Assembly (NCBI GenBank): GCA_964553135.1 | Contig: CAZKJL010000001.1 | Span: 310,001-374,000 of the forward strand | Source: CAZKJL01 sp964553135 | GTDB lineage: Bacteria; Patescibacteriota; Gracilibacteria; Peribacterales; Peribacteraceae | DNA: 64,000 nt | Direction of reading: 5' to 3' | Shown: piece by piece, positions 42,948-50,863 of the stretch | Position numbering within the stretch: the stretch's first letter is position 1 | How the letters are laid out: each line of letters begins with the position of its first letter | Position numbers and translations under genes: made by a program | The notes under the pieces: model-generated | The model's database searches: none | Told to the model about the DNA's origin: nothing | What the model saw: only the letters and a program-made list of their open reading frames with translations

Positions 42948-43604
42948 ATGCGCATCGACATCCTGACGCTGTTCCCCGGCATGTTCACGGGCCCTCTGAC
43001 CGAGAGCATTCTCAAACGTGCGACCGATGCGAAGCTGCTCGACATTCGGTTCCACAACATCCGCGACTACAGCACGCTTCGCCACAAGCAGGTCGACGAC
43101 AAGCCGTACGGCGGAGGAGCGGGCATGCTGCTCATGGCCGAGCCCATCGTGTCGTGCATCGAGACGATCATCGCCGATGCGAAGTCTCAGAAGAAACCGC
43201 GCGTCATCTATTTGTCCGCCGCCGGCAAACGTCTCACGCAAACGAAGGTGGAACGCATCGCCAAGCGCGATTGGATCATTCTGATTTGCGGACACTACGA
43301 AGGCATCGATCAGCGCGTCATCGACGGATGGGTCGATGAAGAAATCAGCATCGGAGACTACGTTCTGACGGGTGGAGAGATCCCGGCGATGGTGCTTGTG
43401 GATGGCGTGGCGCGCCATATTCCGGGAGTTCTGGGCAAAGAGGCATCGGCCGACGGCGACAGCTTTTCGGCGAGTTTCGGACGCAAGCGCGAGTATCCGC
43501 ACTACACGCGTCCCGAGGTGTTCCGCGGCAAAAAAGTGCCCGATATTTTGCTGTCCGGGCACCACAAGAACGTCGAGCAGTGGCGCAAAGACAATCTGCG
43601 CTGA
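42948..43604 (+). CDS. trmD: tRNA (guanine-37-N1)-methyltransferase
   Basis: This 218-aa SPOUT-class enzyme methylates G37 next to the anticodon and prevents frameshifting. It starts MRIDILTLFPGMF and has KPYGGGAGM, the knot motifs CGHYEGIDQR and DYVLTGGE, and a C-terminal TRPEVFRG. Length is slightly short of the usual 230-250. In many bacteria it sits with rpsP-rimM-rplS; here it stands alone with its own promoter. The stop is directly followed by that of a convergent gene. Confidence 0.95.
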   Translation: MRIDILTLFPGMFTGPLTESILKRATDAKLLDIRFHNIRDYSTLRHKQVDDKPYGGGAGMLLMAEPIVSCIETIIADAKSQKKPRVIYLSAAGKRLTQTKVERIAKRDWIILICGHYEGIDQRVIDGWVDEEISIGDYVLTGGEIPAMVLVDGVARHIPGVLGKEASADGDSFSASFGRKREYPHYTRPEVFRGKKVPDILLSGHHKNVEQWRKDNLR

Positions 43605-44042
43605 TCAGACGAAGAGTGCCGCTGCGCGACGAAACCAGCTTTGCGCCGGAGTACTGACTCCCTTCCGGGCGGCTTCCGCAATTTCGGCCGCTTCGCTCTC
43701 CTCGTCCCATCGCAACGACTGAAGCATGCACCTGGCGTCGTACACGGCCCACCCCGGCAACGGCGTCTCATCGGGTTGCTGCGACAATGCGGAGTCCGGA
43801 CGCAAATGCCCTGCAAATTTCTCCAATCCCGACTGGAGCGTGACCGTCACCGCATGGCGTGCTTTCATCAATGCGATGCGTGCGGCGTGTGCACCGTTGT
43901 TCATTTCATTCCACATCGCTTTGAGCGCGCCGACGGTTTTTGGGACGTTGAGCGCACGATCTTCCTGCTCCATCTTGTCGATGTACTTCTGCAAGATGAG
44001 GTCGGTCCCCGAGACGCCGGTGTCTTCTCCCGGTTTTTGCAT
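43605..44042 (-). CDS. Hypothetical protein
   Basis: This 145-aa mostly helical soluble protein was not recognised. The N-terminal half has Met/Lys-rich helices (LILQKYIDKMEQEDR), the C-terminal half a Trp-containing segment (LPGWAVYDAR) and an acidic helix. TATAAA lies 8 nt before ATG, a weak version of the leaderless box. It is convergent with trmD with no gap. Confidence 0.5.
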   Translation of the reverse strand: MQKPGEDTGVSGTDLILQKYIDKMEQEDRALNVPKTVGALKAMWNEMNNGAHAARIALMKARHAVTVTLQSGLEKFAGHLRPDSALSQQPDETPLPGWAVYDARCMLQSLRWDEESEAAEIAEAARKGVSTPAQSWFRRAAALFV

Positions 44043-44198
44043 GGCACCTTTTTATACGAAACCCCGGAATGATCAACTTTTTCGCTTGTGTGGGCCACTC
44101 TGTTCATCCGTAAAAACAGCAGAAGGCGCCCTTACCATCGCATTAATGCGGGTATCGGTTTCTCGCTGTTTTCTTGGGTAACAGGAGGGTATCTCGCG

Positions 44199-44204
44199 TA
44201 CCAT
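44199..44204 (+). promoter_or_regulatory. -10 hexamer of leaderless DUF167 gene
   Basis: TACCAT ends 6 nt before ATG at 44211. Confidence 0.4.
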
Positions 44205-44210
44205 TCCACT

Positions 44211-44474
44211 ATGAACGAGGAATCCGAGTTTCTTTCGGCGCTGAAATCGGGAGCATCCGTCATGGTCAAAGTTCGACCATCGGCACAGAAAACGTGTCTC
44301 AAAGGACGGTTGGATGACGGCACGTGGAAAGTCGACATCGCGGCGGTGCCCGAAGACGGGAAAGCGAACGAGGAATTGGTTCGATATCTTGCGGAGATGT
44401 GCCGTGTGTCGAGATCAATGATTGAAGTTGTCTCGGGACAAACTTCTCGATTAAAGGTCGTTCGAATCGTTTAG
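44211..44474 (+). CDS. DUF167 / YggU family protein
   Basis: This 87-aa protein has the family pattern: MVKVRPSAQKT, then VPEDGKANEELVRYLA and VVSGQTSRLKVVRI. The fold is known and widespread but the function is not. An upstream extension in frame is possible, but TACCAT 6 nt before ATG 44211 and the family length favour this start. Its stop overlaps the convergent recombinase gene by 4 nt. Confidence 0.85.
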   Translation: MNEESEFLSALKSGASVMVKVRPSAQKTCLKGRLDDGTWKVDIAAVPEDGKANEELVRYLAEMCRVSRSMIEVVSGQTSRLKVVRIV

Positions 44475-45385
44475 CGGTGGAACTGCTGATGAATCTCTTT
44501 GAGGCGCTTGTTCGTTAAGTGTGTATAGATCTGCGTCGTCGTAATACTCGCATGCCCGAGCATCTCTTGGACCGAGCGAATGTCGGCGCCGTTCTTCAGG
44601 AGTTCGGTCGCGAACGTGTGCCGCAGCGTGTGCGGCGTCACCTTCTTCACGATGCCGGCGGCAGCGGCGATGTTTCGTACGATGCGTTCGATGGCCTGTG
44701 GCTCCAGTCTGCGGTCTTCGCCGAGCAGGCTGTCTTGGCGCGAACGGTTCGAGTTGCTCACGAAGAGCGGCGTCCAGTTGTCGTTGCGGGCGTCGAGATA
44801 ATCTTTCACGTACTCGGTCGCGGTATCCGAAATGAACACGATGCGCGCTTTCTTTCCCTTACCCACCACGCGGAATTCACGGCTCTCGAGGTTCACGTCT
44901 TTGCGGTTCAGATTACTGAGCTCGCTCACGCGCAGGCCCGTGGAGTAGAGAAGGTGAAGAATCGCGAGGTCGCGGGCGCCGTTTCGCTTCGTCACGTCGA
45001 TGGCCGTGAACATGGCACTCAGCTCTTCGCGGCTGAGCACTTCCACTTGCCGCTCCGGCACCTTCGGTAGTTCGATTTTCTCCGGTGACATCGTCTTCAC
45101 GTCGTTCTTGTGCAGGTGTTTCAGGAGTGCGCGCAACGCAATCAGGTGATATTGCTGCGTCTTGATATCGAGCGTCACGCCCTGTCCGCGAATCGGCGTT
45201 CTGTGGAGGTGCAAGCGGTAATCGCGCACCGTGTTCGCGTCGATCTTGGCGACGTCCGTCGTGGATTTGGCGAATTTTTCAAAGCGCTTCAGGTAGTGAC
45301 GGTAATTTTCCACCGTCTTCTTGCTCTGATACTTGCCCACCTCGCAGTGAGTCAAAAAATCGTAGATGGCGTCTTTGATCTGCAT
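44471..45385 (-). CDS. Tyrosine recombinase, Xer-like
   Basis: This 304-aa protein has an N-terminal SAM-like core-binding domain (about residues 1-105) and a catalytic domain with all expected residues: Arg152 (STGLRVSEL), Lys near 176 (VGKGKKAR), His252 and Arg255 (HTLRHTFA), His278 (LGHAS) and Tyr287 (IYTH). Length and sequence fit a XerC/XerD/XerA chromosome-dimer-resolution enzyme and not a phage integrase. No attachment site, phage gene or cargo is nearby. A dif site was not identified in the window. Confidence 0.9.
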   Translation of the reverse strand: MQIKDAIYDFLTHCEVGKYQSKKTVENYRHYLKRFEKFAKSTTDVAKIDANTVRDYRLHLHRTPIRGQGVTLDIKTQQYHLIALRALLKHLHKNDVKTMSPEKIELPKVPERQVEVLSREELSAMFTAIDVTKRNGARDLAILHLLYSTGLRVSELSNLNRKDVNLESREFRVVGKGKKARIVFISDTATEYVKDYLDARNDNWTPLFVSNSNRSRQDSLLGEDRRLEPQAIERIVRNIAAAAGIVKKVTPHTLRHTFATELLKNGADIRSVQEMLGHASITTTQIYTHLTNKRLKEIHQQFHR

Positions 45386-45405
45386 GGAGATACACTCATT
45401 GTACG

Positions 45406-46026
45406 ATGAAATCGCCCCGAACCAACAAAGAGGCGTGGAAAAACAAGTGGCAGGGCCGTACCGAACCCGTGAACGAGTTTGCCGGTGCGGTGGTTCAAGC
45501 GGCGCCCGACAAAGGATCTCTTCTCGATGTGGGCTGCGGCAACGGCACGGACAGCATGTTCTTCGCCGACAACGGTTTTACGGTCACGGCCGTCGATTTT
45601 TCGGAGAGCGGCATCGACGCACTGAATGCCGCTGCCAAGGAACGTGGACTTTCCATCGCTTCATCCGTTGGCGATATTTCGAAAACACTGCCCTATAACG
45701 ACAATTCTTTCGATGTCGTCTACGCGCACCTTTCTCTTCACTACTTCGACGATGAAACCACGAAGCGTGTCTTTGCCGAGATGCATCGCGTGCTCAAGAA
45801 AGGCGGGCACTTCTTCGTGAAGTGCAAATCCGTCGATGATCCGTTGTACGGAGTGGGGGAGGAGGTGGGGCCGGACATGTACCTCTCGGACCACACGCGG
45901 CATTTCTTTACTTTGGACTACCTCAAGTCGATGCTCGGGGATTTTGCCGTCTTCACCTCAACGCGAAGCTCGTCGGCGTATCACGGCAAGACGTCGAAGT
46001 TCGTGCAAGCTGTTGCGCAAAAATGA
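45406..46026 (+). CDS. Class I SAM-dependent methyltransferase
   Basis: This 206-aa protein has the SAM loop LLDVGCGNGTDS, an acidic strand end in VTAVDFSE, and VYAHLSLHYFDD at motif IV. It belongs to the broad Methyltransf_11/25 group, resembling tellurite-resistance TehB-like enzymes in length. TACACT lies 9 nt before ATG, slightly farther than the usual 6-8. It is divergent from the recombinase. The substrate is unknown. Confidence 0.8.
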   Translation: MKSPRTNKEAWKNKWQGRTEPVNEFAGAVVQAAPDKGSLLDVGCGNGTDSMFFADNGFTVTAVDFSESGIDALNAAAKERGLSIASSVGDISKTLPYNDNSFDVVYAHLSLHYFDDETTKRVFAEMHRVLKKGGHFFVKCKSVDDPLYGVGEEVGPDMYLSDHTRHFFTLDYLKSMLGDFAVFTSTRSSSAYHGKTSKFVQAVAQK

Positions 46027-46034
46027 TCACGGAT

Positions 46035-46082
46035 GTTACTTCTTTGTCCGCGACAAAGAAGTAACCAAGAAAACGCTCTTGG
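46035..46082. repeat. Palindromic element with two tandem hairpins
   Basis: GTTACTTCTTTGTC (46035-46048) pairs perfectly with GACAAAGAAGTAAC (46052-46065), a 14-bp stem. CCAAGA/TCTTGG (46065-46070 and 46077-46082) forms a second hairpin. It lies between two convergent genes and resembles dispersed REP-type palindromes of bacteria; no T-tract follows. Confidence 0.65.
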
Positions 46083-46152
46083 CCGATACCCCCCTCGCCC
46101 CCCGCTGCGGCGCGCTCCATCCCTTGGGATGTGGATTCACACGCCCGCAGTT

Positions 46153-46188
46153 CGTTGCACTCTTTGCATTCCTTGCATTCTTTGCACT
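46153..46188. repeat. Degenerate 9-bp tandem repeat
   Basis: Four units: CGTTGCACT, CTTTGCATT, CCTTGCATT, CTTTGCACT. It ends just before the stop of the DsbA-like gene. Confidence 0.75.
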
Positions 46189-46193
46189 CCTGG

Positions 46194-46886
46194 TTACAGC
46201 GCCTTTTCAATCACCCTTCGAAGCTCATCGCTTTCCAGTACGCCGAGCCACCTGTCGCTGCCCAGCGTGAACATCGGCACGCGGTCGACCTTGGTTCCGT
46301 CTTGGAGCGTCAGTGACTCCGGCACGCGGTTCACGTTCTTCATGCAGAGGTCGAACGATTTTTTCTCCAGGCCCGCCTTCTTCACCATCGTCTGGAGTGC
46401 CACCTCGTTCGACGGAGTCTGTTTGATGAGGAGAGAGTCCATCGCATCGAACTTGTTCTGATCGGCGGCGCACAGAGCCGAGGCAGCCAGGCGCCTGCCC
46501 CACGGCGTTTGCGGCGCAAAAATACGAACGATGCCGAGTTTGCCCGTGGAGACGAACTCGCGATCCAGCCAGGGTCGGTTGAGCATTTCATTCTCCCTGC
46601 AGTAGTCGCAGTCATAGTCGAAATATTCGGTGAGCATCGGACCCGCGTGCTCCGATCCGAATACGATCGCGTCATGCTCCGTGACGAAACCCTGGACGCG
46701 TGACCCCGTCGAGGCAGAAGCTTCCAGGCTGTCCGTGCCGGTCGGCATGCGCTCGTTCGTGTCTTCCTCATTCTGCACGACGTCGCCCGACAGAGTCTCC
46801 GTTTGCGGCATCGTGGCGCCGCTCGGGCCACAGGCGGCAAGCAGCAGGGCCAGGAGGCCGATGGTGAAAACGGAGCTTCTTTTCAT
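46194..46886 (-). CDS. DsbA-like thioredoxin-fold lipoprotein
   Basis: This 230-aa protein has a signal peptide with lipobox LLAAC (Cys19), a Thr/Ser/Glu-rich linker (20-70), and a thioredoxin-like domain with CDYC (Cys93, Cys96) after FDYD and a cis-Pro candidate in RVPMFTLG. Related proteins are the DSBA_2/Thioredoxin_4 group that oxidise or shuffle disulfides outside the membrane. Anchoring by lipid would place it on the outer face of the cell membrane. The start is the only one giving a signal peptide. Confidence 0.87.
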   Translation of the reverse strand: MKRSSVFTIGLLALLLAACGPSGATMPQTETLSGDVVQNEEDTNERMPTGTDSLEASASTGSRVQGFVTEHDAIVFGSEHAGPMLTEYFDYDCDYCRENEMLNRPWLDREFVSTGKLGIVRIFAPQTPWGRRLAASALCAADQNKFDAMDSLLIKQTPSNEVALQTMVKKAGLEKKSFDLCMKNVNRVPESLTLQDGTKVDRVPMFTLGSDRWLGVLESDELRRVIEKAL

Positions 46887-46931
46887 GGTTCGGTTTCATT
46901 GTGAGCGACTTTTCACGATAATGGAACCCTG

Positions 46932-47660
46932 ATGTCCGTGCGCGTCACCATCCTCGGCGTACCCGTCGATCCGCTCACGCTCCCGCAAGCGGTGAGCAGA
47001 GTCATGGAATTTTTGGCATCGGGCTCGCGGCACCACGTCGCGACTCCCAACCCGGAGATGATCGTGGCGGCACAAAAAAATCCCGAGTTTCTCCGCGTGC
47101 TCCGGTCGTCATCGCTCAACATCGCCGACGGCGCGGGCCTTCTCGTCGCGGCGCGCATGACGGGGCAACGTCTGCCCGAGCGCGTCACGGGGACGGACCT
47201 GCTCATCGCGCTCGCCGATGTTCCCGAAGCAGTCCCGATGTTTTTGCTCGGAGCGGGACCGGGTGTCGCCGAGAAGGCGGCGCACGCGCTCATGAAAGAG
47301 CATCCGTCCGTCAGCGTCGCGGGGACGTTCGGCGGGTCGCCCAGAGCGGAGGACGAAGACGACATCGTGAGACGCATCAACGATTCGGGTGCCCGCATCT
47401 TGTTCGTGGCATACGGTGCCCCGGCACAGGAGCTTTGGATCTCACGCGTTCTGCCGCGTTTGCCGAACATCGGCGTGGCCATCGGCGTCGGCGGAGCGTT
47501 CGATTTCTTGGCCGGCGTCCGTTCGCGCGCTCCGCGATGGATGCGGACCGTCGGCATCGAATGGTTATGGAGACTCGTTCAAGAGCCGAGTCGCATCGGT
47601 CGCATTTGCACCGCGGTCATCGTCTTTCCGTTTCTCGTTCTTACGAAGCGGAATCCATAG
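46932..47660 (+). CDS. WecG/TagA/CpsF family glycosyltransferase (GT26)
   Basis: This 242-aa protein has the family signatures: an N-terminal VPVDPLTLPQAV, NIADGAGLLVAARM, and the C-terminal VGGAFDFLAGVRSRAPRWMR and EWLWRLVQEPSR. WecG and TagA transfer ManNAcA or ManNAc to a lipid-linked GlcNAc. A UDP-GlcNAc 2-epimerase at 52714 and the WecC-like dehydrogenase at 16826 would supply these donors. A GATAAT/TAATGG stretch 7-9 nt before ATG may be a -10. It overlaps a convergent gene by 20 nt. Confidence 0.9.
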   Translation: MSVRVTILGVPVDPLTLPQAVSRVMEFLASGSRHHVATPNPEMIVAAQKNPEFLRVLRSSSLNIADGAGLLVAARMTGQRLPERVTGTDLLIALADVPEAVPMFLLGAGPGVAEKAAHALMKEHPSVSVAGTFGGSPRAEDEDDIVRRINDSGARILFVAYGAPAQELWISRVLPRLPNIGVAIGVGGAFDFLAGVRSRAPRWMRTVGIEWLWRLVQEPSRIGRICTAVIVFPFLVLTKRNP

Positions 47661-48030
47661 CCGCATCCGCGTGCAGCGATTCTTTCTTCAGAAGCGCCCA
47701 CTGCTTCGAGCTTTCATCGAATTTCAATTTCACGAGCCAGTACGCATTGTCCGAGGTCTTCACTTGGTACGAGTACACCGGCTTTGCACTCTCCACCGCT
47801 TTTTCTTTGCGCAAGAAATCGATGTCGCTGATCTTCACATCGTCGGTCAGGACGGGTTCAAACACCGCGATGACGGTGACGTCGCTCGGCTCATCAAGAA
47901 GCAGCGCTCCGTTCAAGTTCAACGTGCCGCGACCGAGCAGCGCCGTCAAAACGACGACCATCGACGAGAGTACGATCGCGATCACGACGGACACTCGGTA
48001 GCTTTGGTGGGACATTTTTTCGATATCCAT
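47641..48030 (-). CDS. Hypothetical protein with N-terminal membrane helix
   Basis: This 129-aa protein has one hydrophobic helix at about residues 13-33 followed by a ~95-residue external or cytosolic domain with mixed strands (VYSYQVKTSDNAYWLVKLKF). No family was recognised; the domain could be a small beta-rich fold. TATAAT 8 nt before ATG gives strong promoter support. It ends inside the 3' end of the WecG-like gene. Confidence 0.6.
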   Translation of the reverse strand: MDIEKMSHQSYRVSVVIAIVLSSMVVVLTALLGRGTLNLNGALLLDEPSDVTVIAVFEPVLTDDVKISDIDFLRKEKAVESAKPVYSYQVKTSDNAYWLVKLKFDESSKQWALLKKESLHADAAMDSAS

Positions 48031-48038
48031 TTCCCTTC

Positions 48039-48044
48039 ATTATA
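48039..48044 (-). promoter_or_regulatory. -10 hexamer of leaderless hypothetical gene
   Basis: A perfect TATAAT on the minus strand ends 8 nt before ATG at 48030. Confidence 0.6.
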
Positions 48045-48183
48045 CAGGATTCGAAGCGTTTCCGCCACGCGTCCCGTCCCGTCATTGCATCTATTTGGTT
48101 TTATTTTCTGATCACGGCGTGGGCGTGCACAAGCGGCTTCGTGCCTGTACGCTAAGGGACATCTTCCCTTTCTCCACATACCC

Positions 48184-50115
48184 ATGAGACGAGTTCTCCC
48201 ATTGCTGCTCGCGGCATCGATGTTGCTTCCGGTTGCCGCCGTCGCCGCTTCCGAGCGTTCGGCATCCGACATTTTGTCCTTGGCCGCGACGGAAACCAAG
48301 CCCGTGAATTTTACCCTGGTTTCCACTGCAAAAACTTCGCTCGATGAGCAGAAGGTGACGATTGTCGGCGGCAGGGAAGGTATGGGTCCGGAGAAAATGT
48401 CATCACTCGTCACCATTGACTGGAAAGGCGACGGACATTGGATGAAGGCCGTCGTTGAGCTCCGACATAAAGGAGGTGTGGCATATGCCATGCTGCGTAC
48501 GGTCGAAGGGTCCGCCTTCCCCGTCGTTACCGAACTCAGGCCTCAGGCGGGCAAGTGGTTCACGCTCTCGCATGTTTCGGCCGACACTCTGCATGAATGG
48601 GTCAATCCGATGGTCGATGCCGGTCGTTTGGCCGAGCTCCTCTCCATGTCATCGACACGTTTTGCCGAGGGTTACTCCTACGTGTTCAGGACCGGTACCC
48701 AGCATGGGGTCGCACTCGGCAGAGAACTCCAGAATGCCATGCCGTTTGCCGTCCGTCGTTCGTACCCTGCTCCGGTGGATGCCACGATCAAAGTAGACAC
48801 GAATAAGGAAGGGGCATTCCAATTCGCATCCGTTGCCGCTTCGGCGAGTTACGAGAAATCGTCGCTGAATTTGCAGGCCAAGGTCCAGCGTCAGTTCACC
48901 TCCGTGTACGTGGAAACGCCCAAGGGAACGATCGAATCGCTTCCCGAAAACAGTGCGCTTTTCAGCCTGCTCTTCGGCACCGTCACGGGAACGGGCGTCA
49001 GCGACCCCGCCGTCACCGTGGATGAATCCGACACCGACGATACCGCCACGGCTCCCGTCACCGTCACGAACTACGACACGTCCTCCGAGATGCGTTTGCC
49101 GCCCGCGGGCAATCCGGTCGAAAGCAGGTTGCTGCGCCGCCAGGCCGAGCGCGCCATCATCCATCTGCTCGGTCCCAAGAGCGCCGATCTGAAGCTCACC
49201 GTTCGTTTGGCCGACAAGCCCGTGCAGTGGGATTCCGTGTCCGCGTTCCGTTTCGACTTCCAGCGCGACGGCGGCATCCTCTACGTCTACCCGAACGACA
49301 CCGCTCCTTCCATCTCCGCACAGAGCGCGTTCGCTTCGCTCGGTGTCGTCTTCTTCGATTCGTCCGGACGCTACGTCTCGTCCACGCTTCTCAAGCGTTG
49401 CGACACCGGCTCGTGCACCGCGGTTCGCCCGCCGTCTCCCGTGCGCTACGTTCTTTTGGTGAGCGAGTCGTTCTACAGGAGGCATGCCGTGGACACGCTC
49501 TGGCGTCTCCAGACCGGTTGGTACACGCTGCCTTCCACCGTCACCGCCTCCTCGCAGGAACAGGACCGTGCCGCCAAGCGCAGTTTGCAAAGGCGTATGG
49601 AAGCCACGAAGCCGCTCCGTGCCATCGGCACCGACACGTGGGACACCAGCGATGAAGCGCTCAAGATTTTGGCCGGACTCACCGCCGCCAAAATCCGTCC
49701 CGCCGACATCCGCGCCTCGGCCACGAAACGTCATGACGACTCGGCCGAACGTTCCATCTACGCCGTCCTCCACGATGCGATCTCCCTCAACCCGATGTTG
49801 TACCACGCGTACGTCGTGCGTCCCACGGACGTCGAATCGTCATTCGCGCTCGTCGTGGACAACTTCACCTATGCATCCGCATCCGAGCTCGACATCAACG
49901 GCAACGGACGCGTCGACGCCGAGGAAAAGCCCGCCGATCTCAACGTGCTCTACAAATTCATGCCGTTCGTCCGTGCCATGAAGGGTGTTCTTGTCGATAC
50001 GTCGTCGCGCGGAGTGACCACCGTCTACATGCCGATCGTCGATGAAAACGGCAACGCCATCGCCGTGCTCACGCTCGTCAGCCGCACGCAGGACGTCGGG
50101 CAAAATTCGCGCTGA
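48184..50115 (+). CDS. Large secreted protein with an EF-hand loop
   Basis: This 643-aa protein has a signal peptide (hydrophobic residues ~6-20, likely cut near AVAA at 22) and no further membrane segment, so it is probably released or cell-wall bound. Most of it is beta-rich and unrecognised; a Thr/Asp-rich linker lies near residues 280-300. Residues 570-581, DINGNGRVDAEE, form a canonical 12-residue EF-hand/dockerin-type calcium loop with acids or Asn at 1, 3, 5, 9 and 12. Codon use matches the neighbours. Its role could be surface adhesion or a structural envelope protein; this is guesswork. Confidence 0.6.
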   Translation: MRRVLPLLLAASMLLPVAAVAASERSASDILSLAATETKPVNFTLVSTAKTSLDEQKVTIVGGREGMGPEKMSSLVTIDWKGDGHWMKAVVELRHKGGVAYAMLRTVEGSAFPVVTELRPQAGKWFTLSHVSADTLHEWVNPMVDAGRLAELLSMSSTRFAEGYSYVFRTGTQHGVALGRELQNAMPFAVRRSYPAPVDATIKVDTNKEGAFQFASVAASASYEKSSLNLQAKVQRQFTSVYVETPKGTIESLPENSALFSLLFGTVTGTGVSDPAVTVDESDTDDTATAPVTVTNYDTSSEMRLPPAGNPVESRLLRRQAERAIIHLLGPKSADLKLTVRLADKPVQWDSVSAFRFDFQRDGGILYVYPNDTAPSISAQSAFASLGVVFFDSSGRYVSSTLLKRCDTGSCTAVRPPSPVRYVLLVSESFYRRHAVDTLWRLQTGWYTLPSTVTASSQEQDRAAKRSLQRRMEATKPLRAIGTDTWDTSDEALKILAGLTAAKIRPADIRASATKRHDDSAERSIYAVLHDAISLNPMLYHAYVVRPTDVESSFALVVDNFTYASASELDINGNGRVDAEEKPADLNVLYKFMPFVRAMKGVLVDTSSRGVTTVYMPIVDENGNAIAVLTLVSRTQDVGQNSR

Positions 50116-50173
50116 ACATTGTCACGATCGCGGCGTGTGGTACCATGCGCCGCGATTTTCTCCTCCTCCCACC

Positions 50174-50809
50174 ATGTCCAAGCTCATCCTCATCCGTCAC
50201 GGCGAATCACAGTGGAATTTGGAAAACAGATTCACCGGTTGGGTGGATGTTCCGCTTTCCGCCAAGGGTGAACAGGAGGCCAAGGCCGCCGGAGAGAAGC
50301 TGAAGTCGTACAAGTTCGACAAAGCCTTCACGTCCAAGTTGCAGCGTGCCAACAACACGCTCAAGTTCATCTTGAGTGCCAGCGGCCAGACGGGAATCCC
50401 CACGGAGTTCGACATTGCGCTCAACGAGCGTCACTACGGTTCGCTCCAGGGACTGAACAAAGAGGAGACTGCGCAGAAATTCGGCGCCGACCAGGTGAAA
50501 ATTTGGCGCCGCAGCTACGACGTGCCGCCGCCGAAGGACAAGACCGAACTCAACCCCGAGGGCATCAGCGAAAGTCTCAAGGACACCGCCGCACGCACGT
50601 TGCCGTACTGGGAAAAGAAGATCTTCCCCGAGATTTTGGCCGGCAAGAACATCATCGTCGCGGCTCACGGCAACAGCCTCCGTTCCATCGTCATGCACTT
50701 GGACGGACTGACCAAAGAGCAGGTCTTGGAGCTCAACATTCCCACGGGTGTTCCGCTCCTGTACGTCTTCGACGACAAGGGCAACGTGCTCGAGCACAAG
50801 TACCTGTAA
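50174..50809 (+). CDS. gpmA: 2,3-bisphosphoglycerate-dependent phosphoglycerate mutase
   Basis: This 211-aa glycolytic enzyme interconverts 3- and 2-phosphoglycerate. It starts MSKLILIRHGESQWN with the phosphorylated His9, then FTGWVDVPLS, ERHYGSLQG, and the second catalytic His in AAHGNSLRS. The C-terminus is shorter than the ~230-250 aa of most GpmA proteins but the fold is complete. No close -10 box was found before the ATG; TACCAT lies ~25 nt upstream. Confidence 0.93.
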   Translation: MSKLILIRHGESQWNLENRFTGWVDVPLSAKGEQEAKAAGEKLKSYKFDKAFTSKLQRANNTLKFILSASGQTGIPTEFDIALNERHYGSLQGLNKEETAQKFGADQVKIWRRSYDVPPPKDKTELNPEGISESLKDTAARTLPYWEKKIFPEILAGKNIIVAAHGNSLRSIVMHLDGLTKEQVLELNIPTGVPLLYVFDDKGNVLEHKYL

Positions 50810-50849
50810 ACGCGCTCTCCCACGGCTTCCGAAAACGGCTCTTTTCTGC

Positions 50850-50855
50850 TATAAT
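50850..50855 (+). promoter_or_regulatory. -10 hexamer of leaderless GT87-like gene (TTG start)
   Basis: A perfect TATAAT ends 8 nt before the TTG at 50864, which supports this rare start codon. Confidence 0.6.
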
Positions 50856-50863
50856 AAGAGGAT

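Noticed and set aside
44471..45385. Integrase of a mobile island
   Set aside because: Sequence and length fit a chromosomal Xer enzyme; no phage or plasmid genes, attachment repeats or cargo lie nearby.
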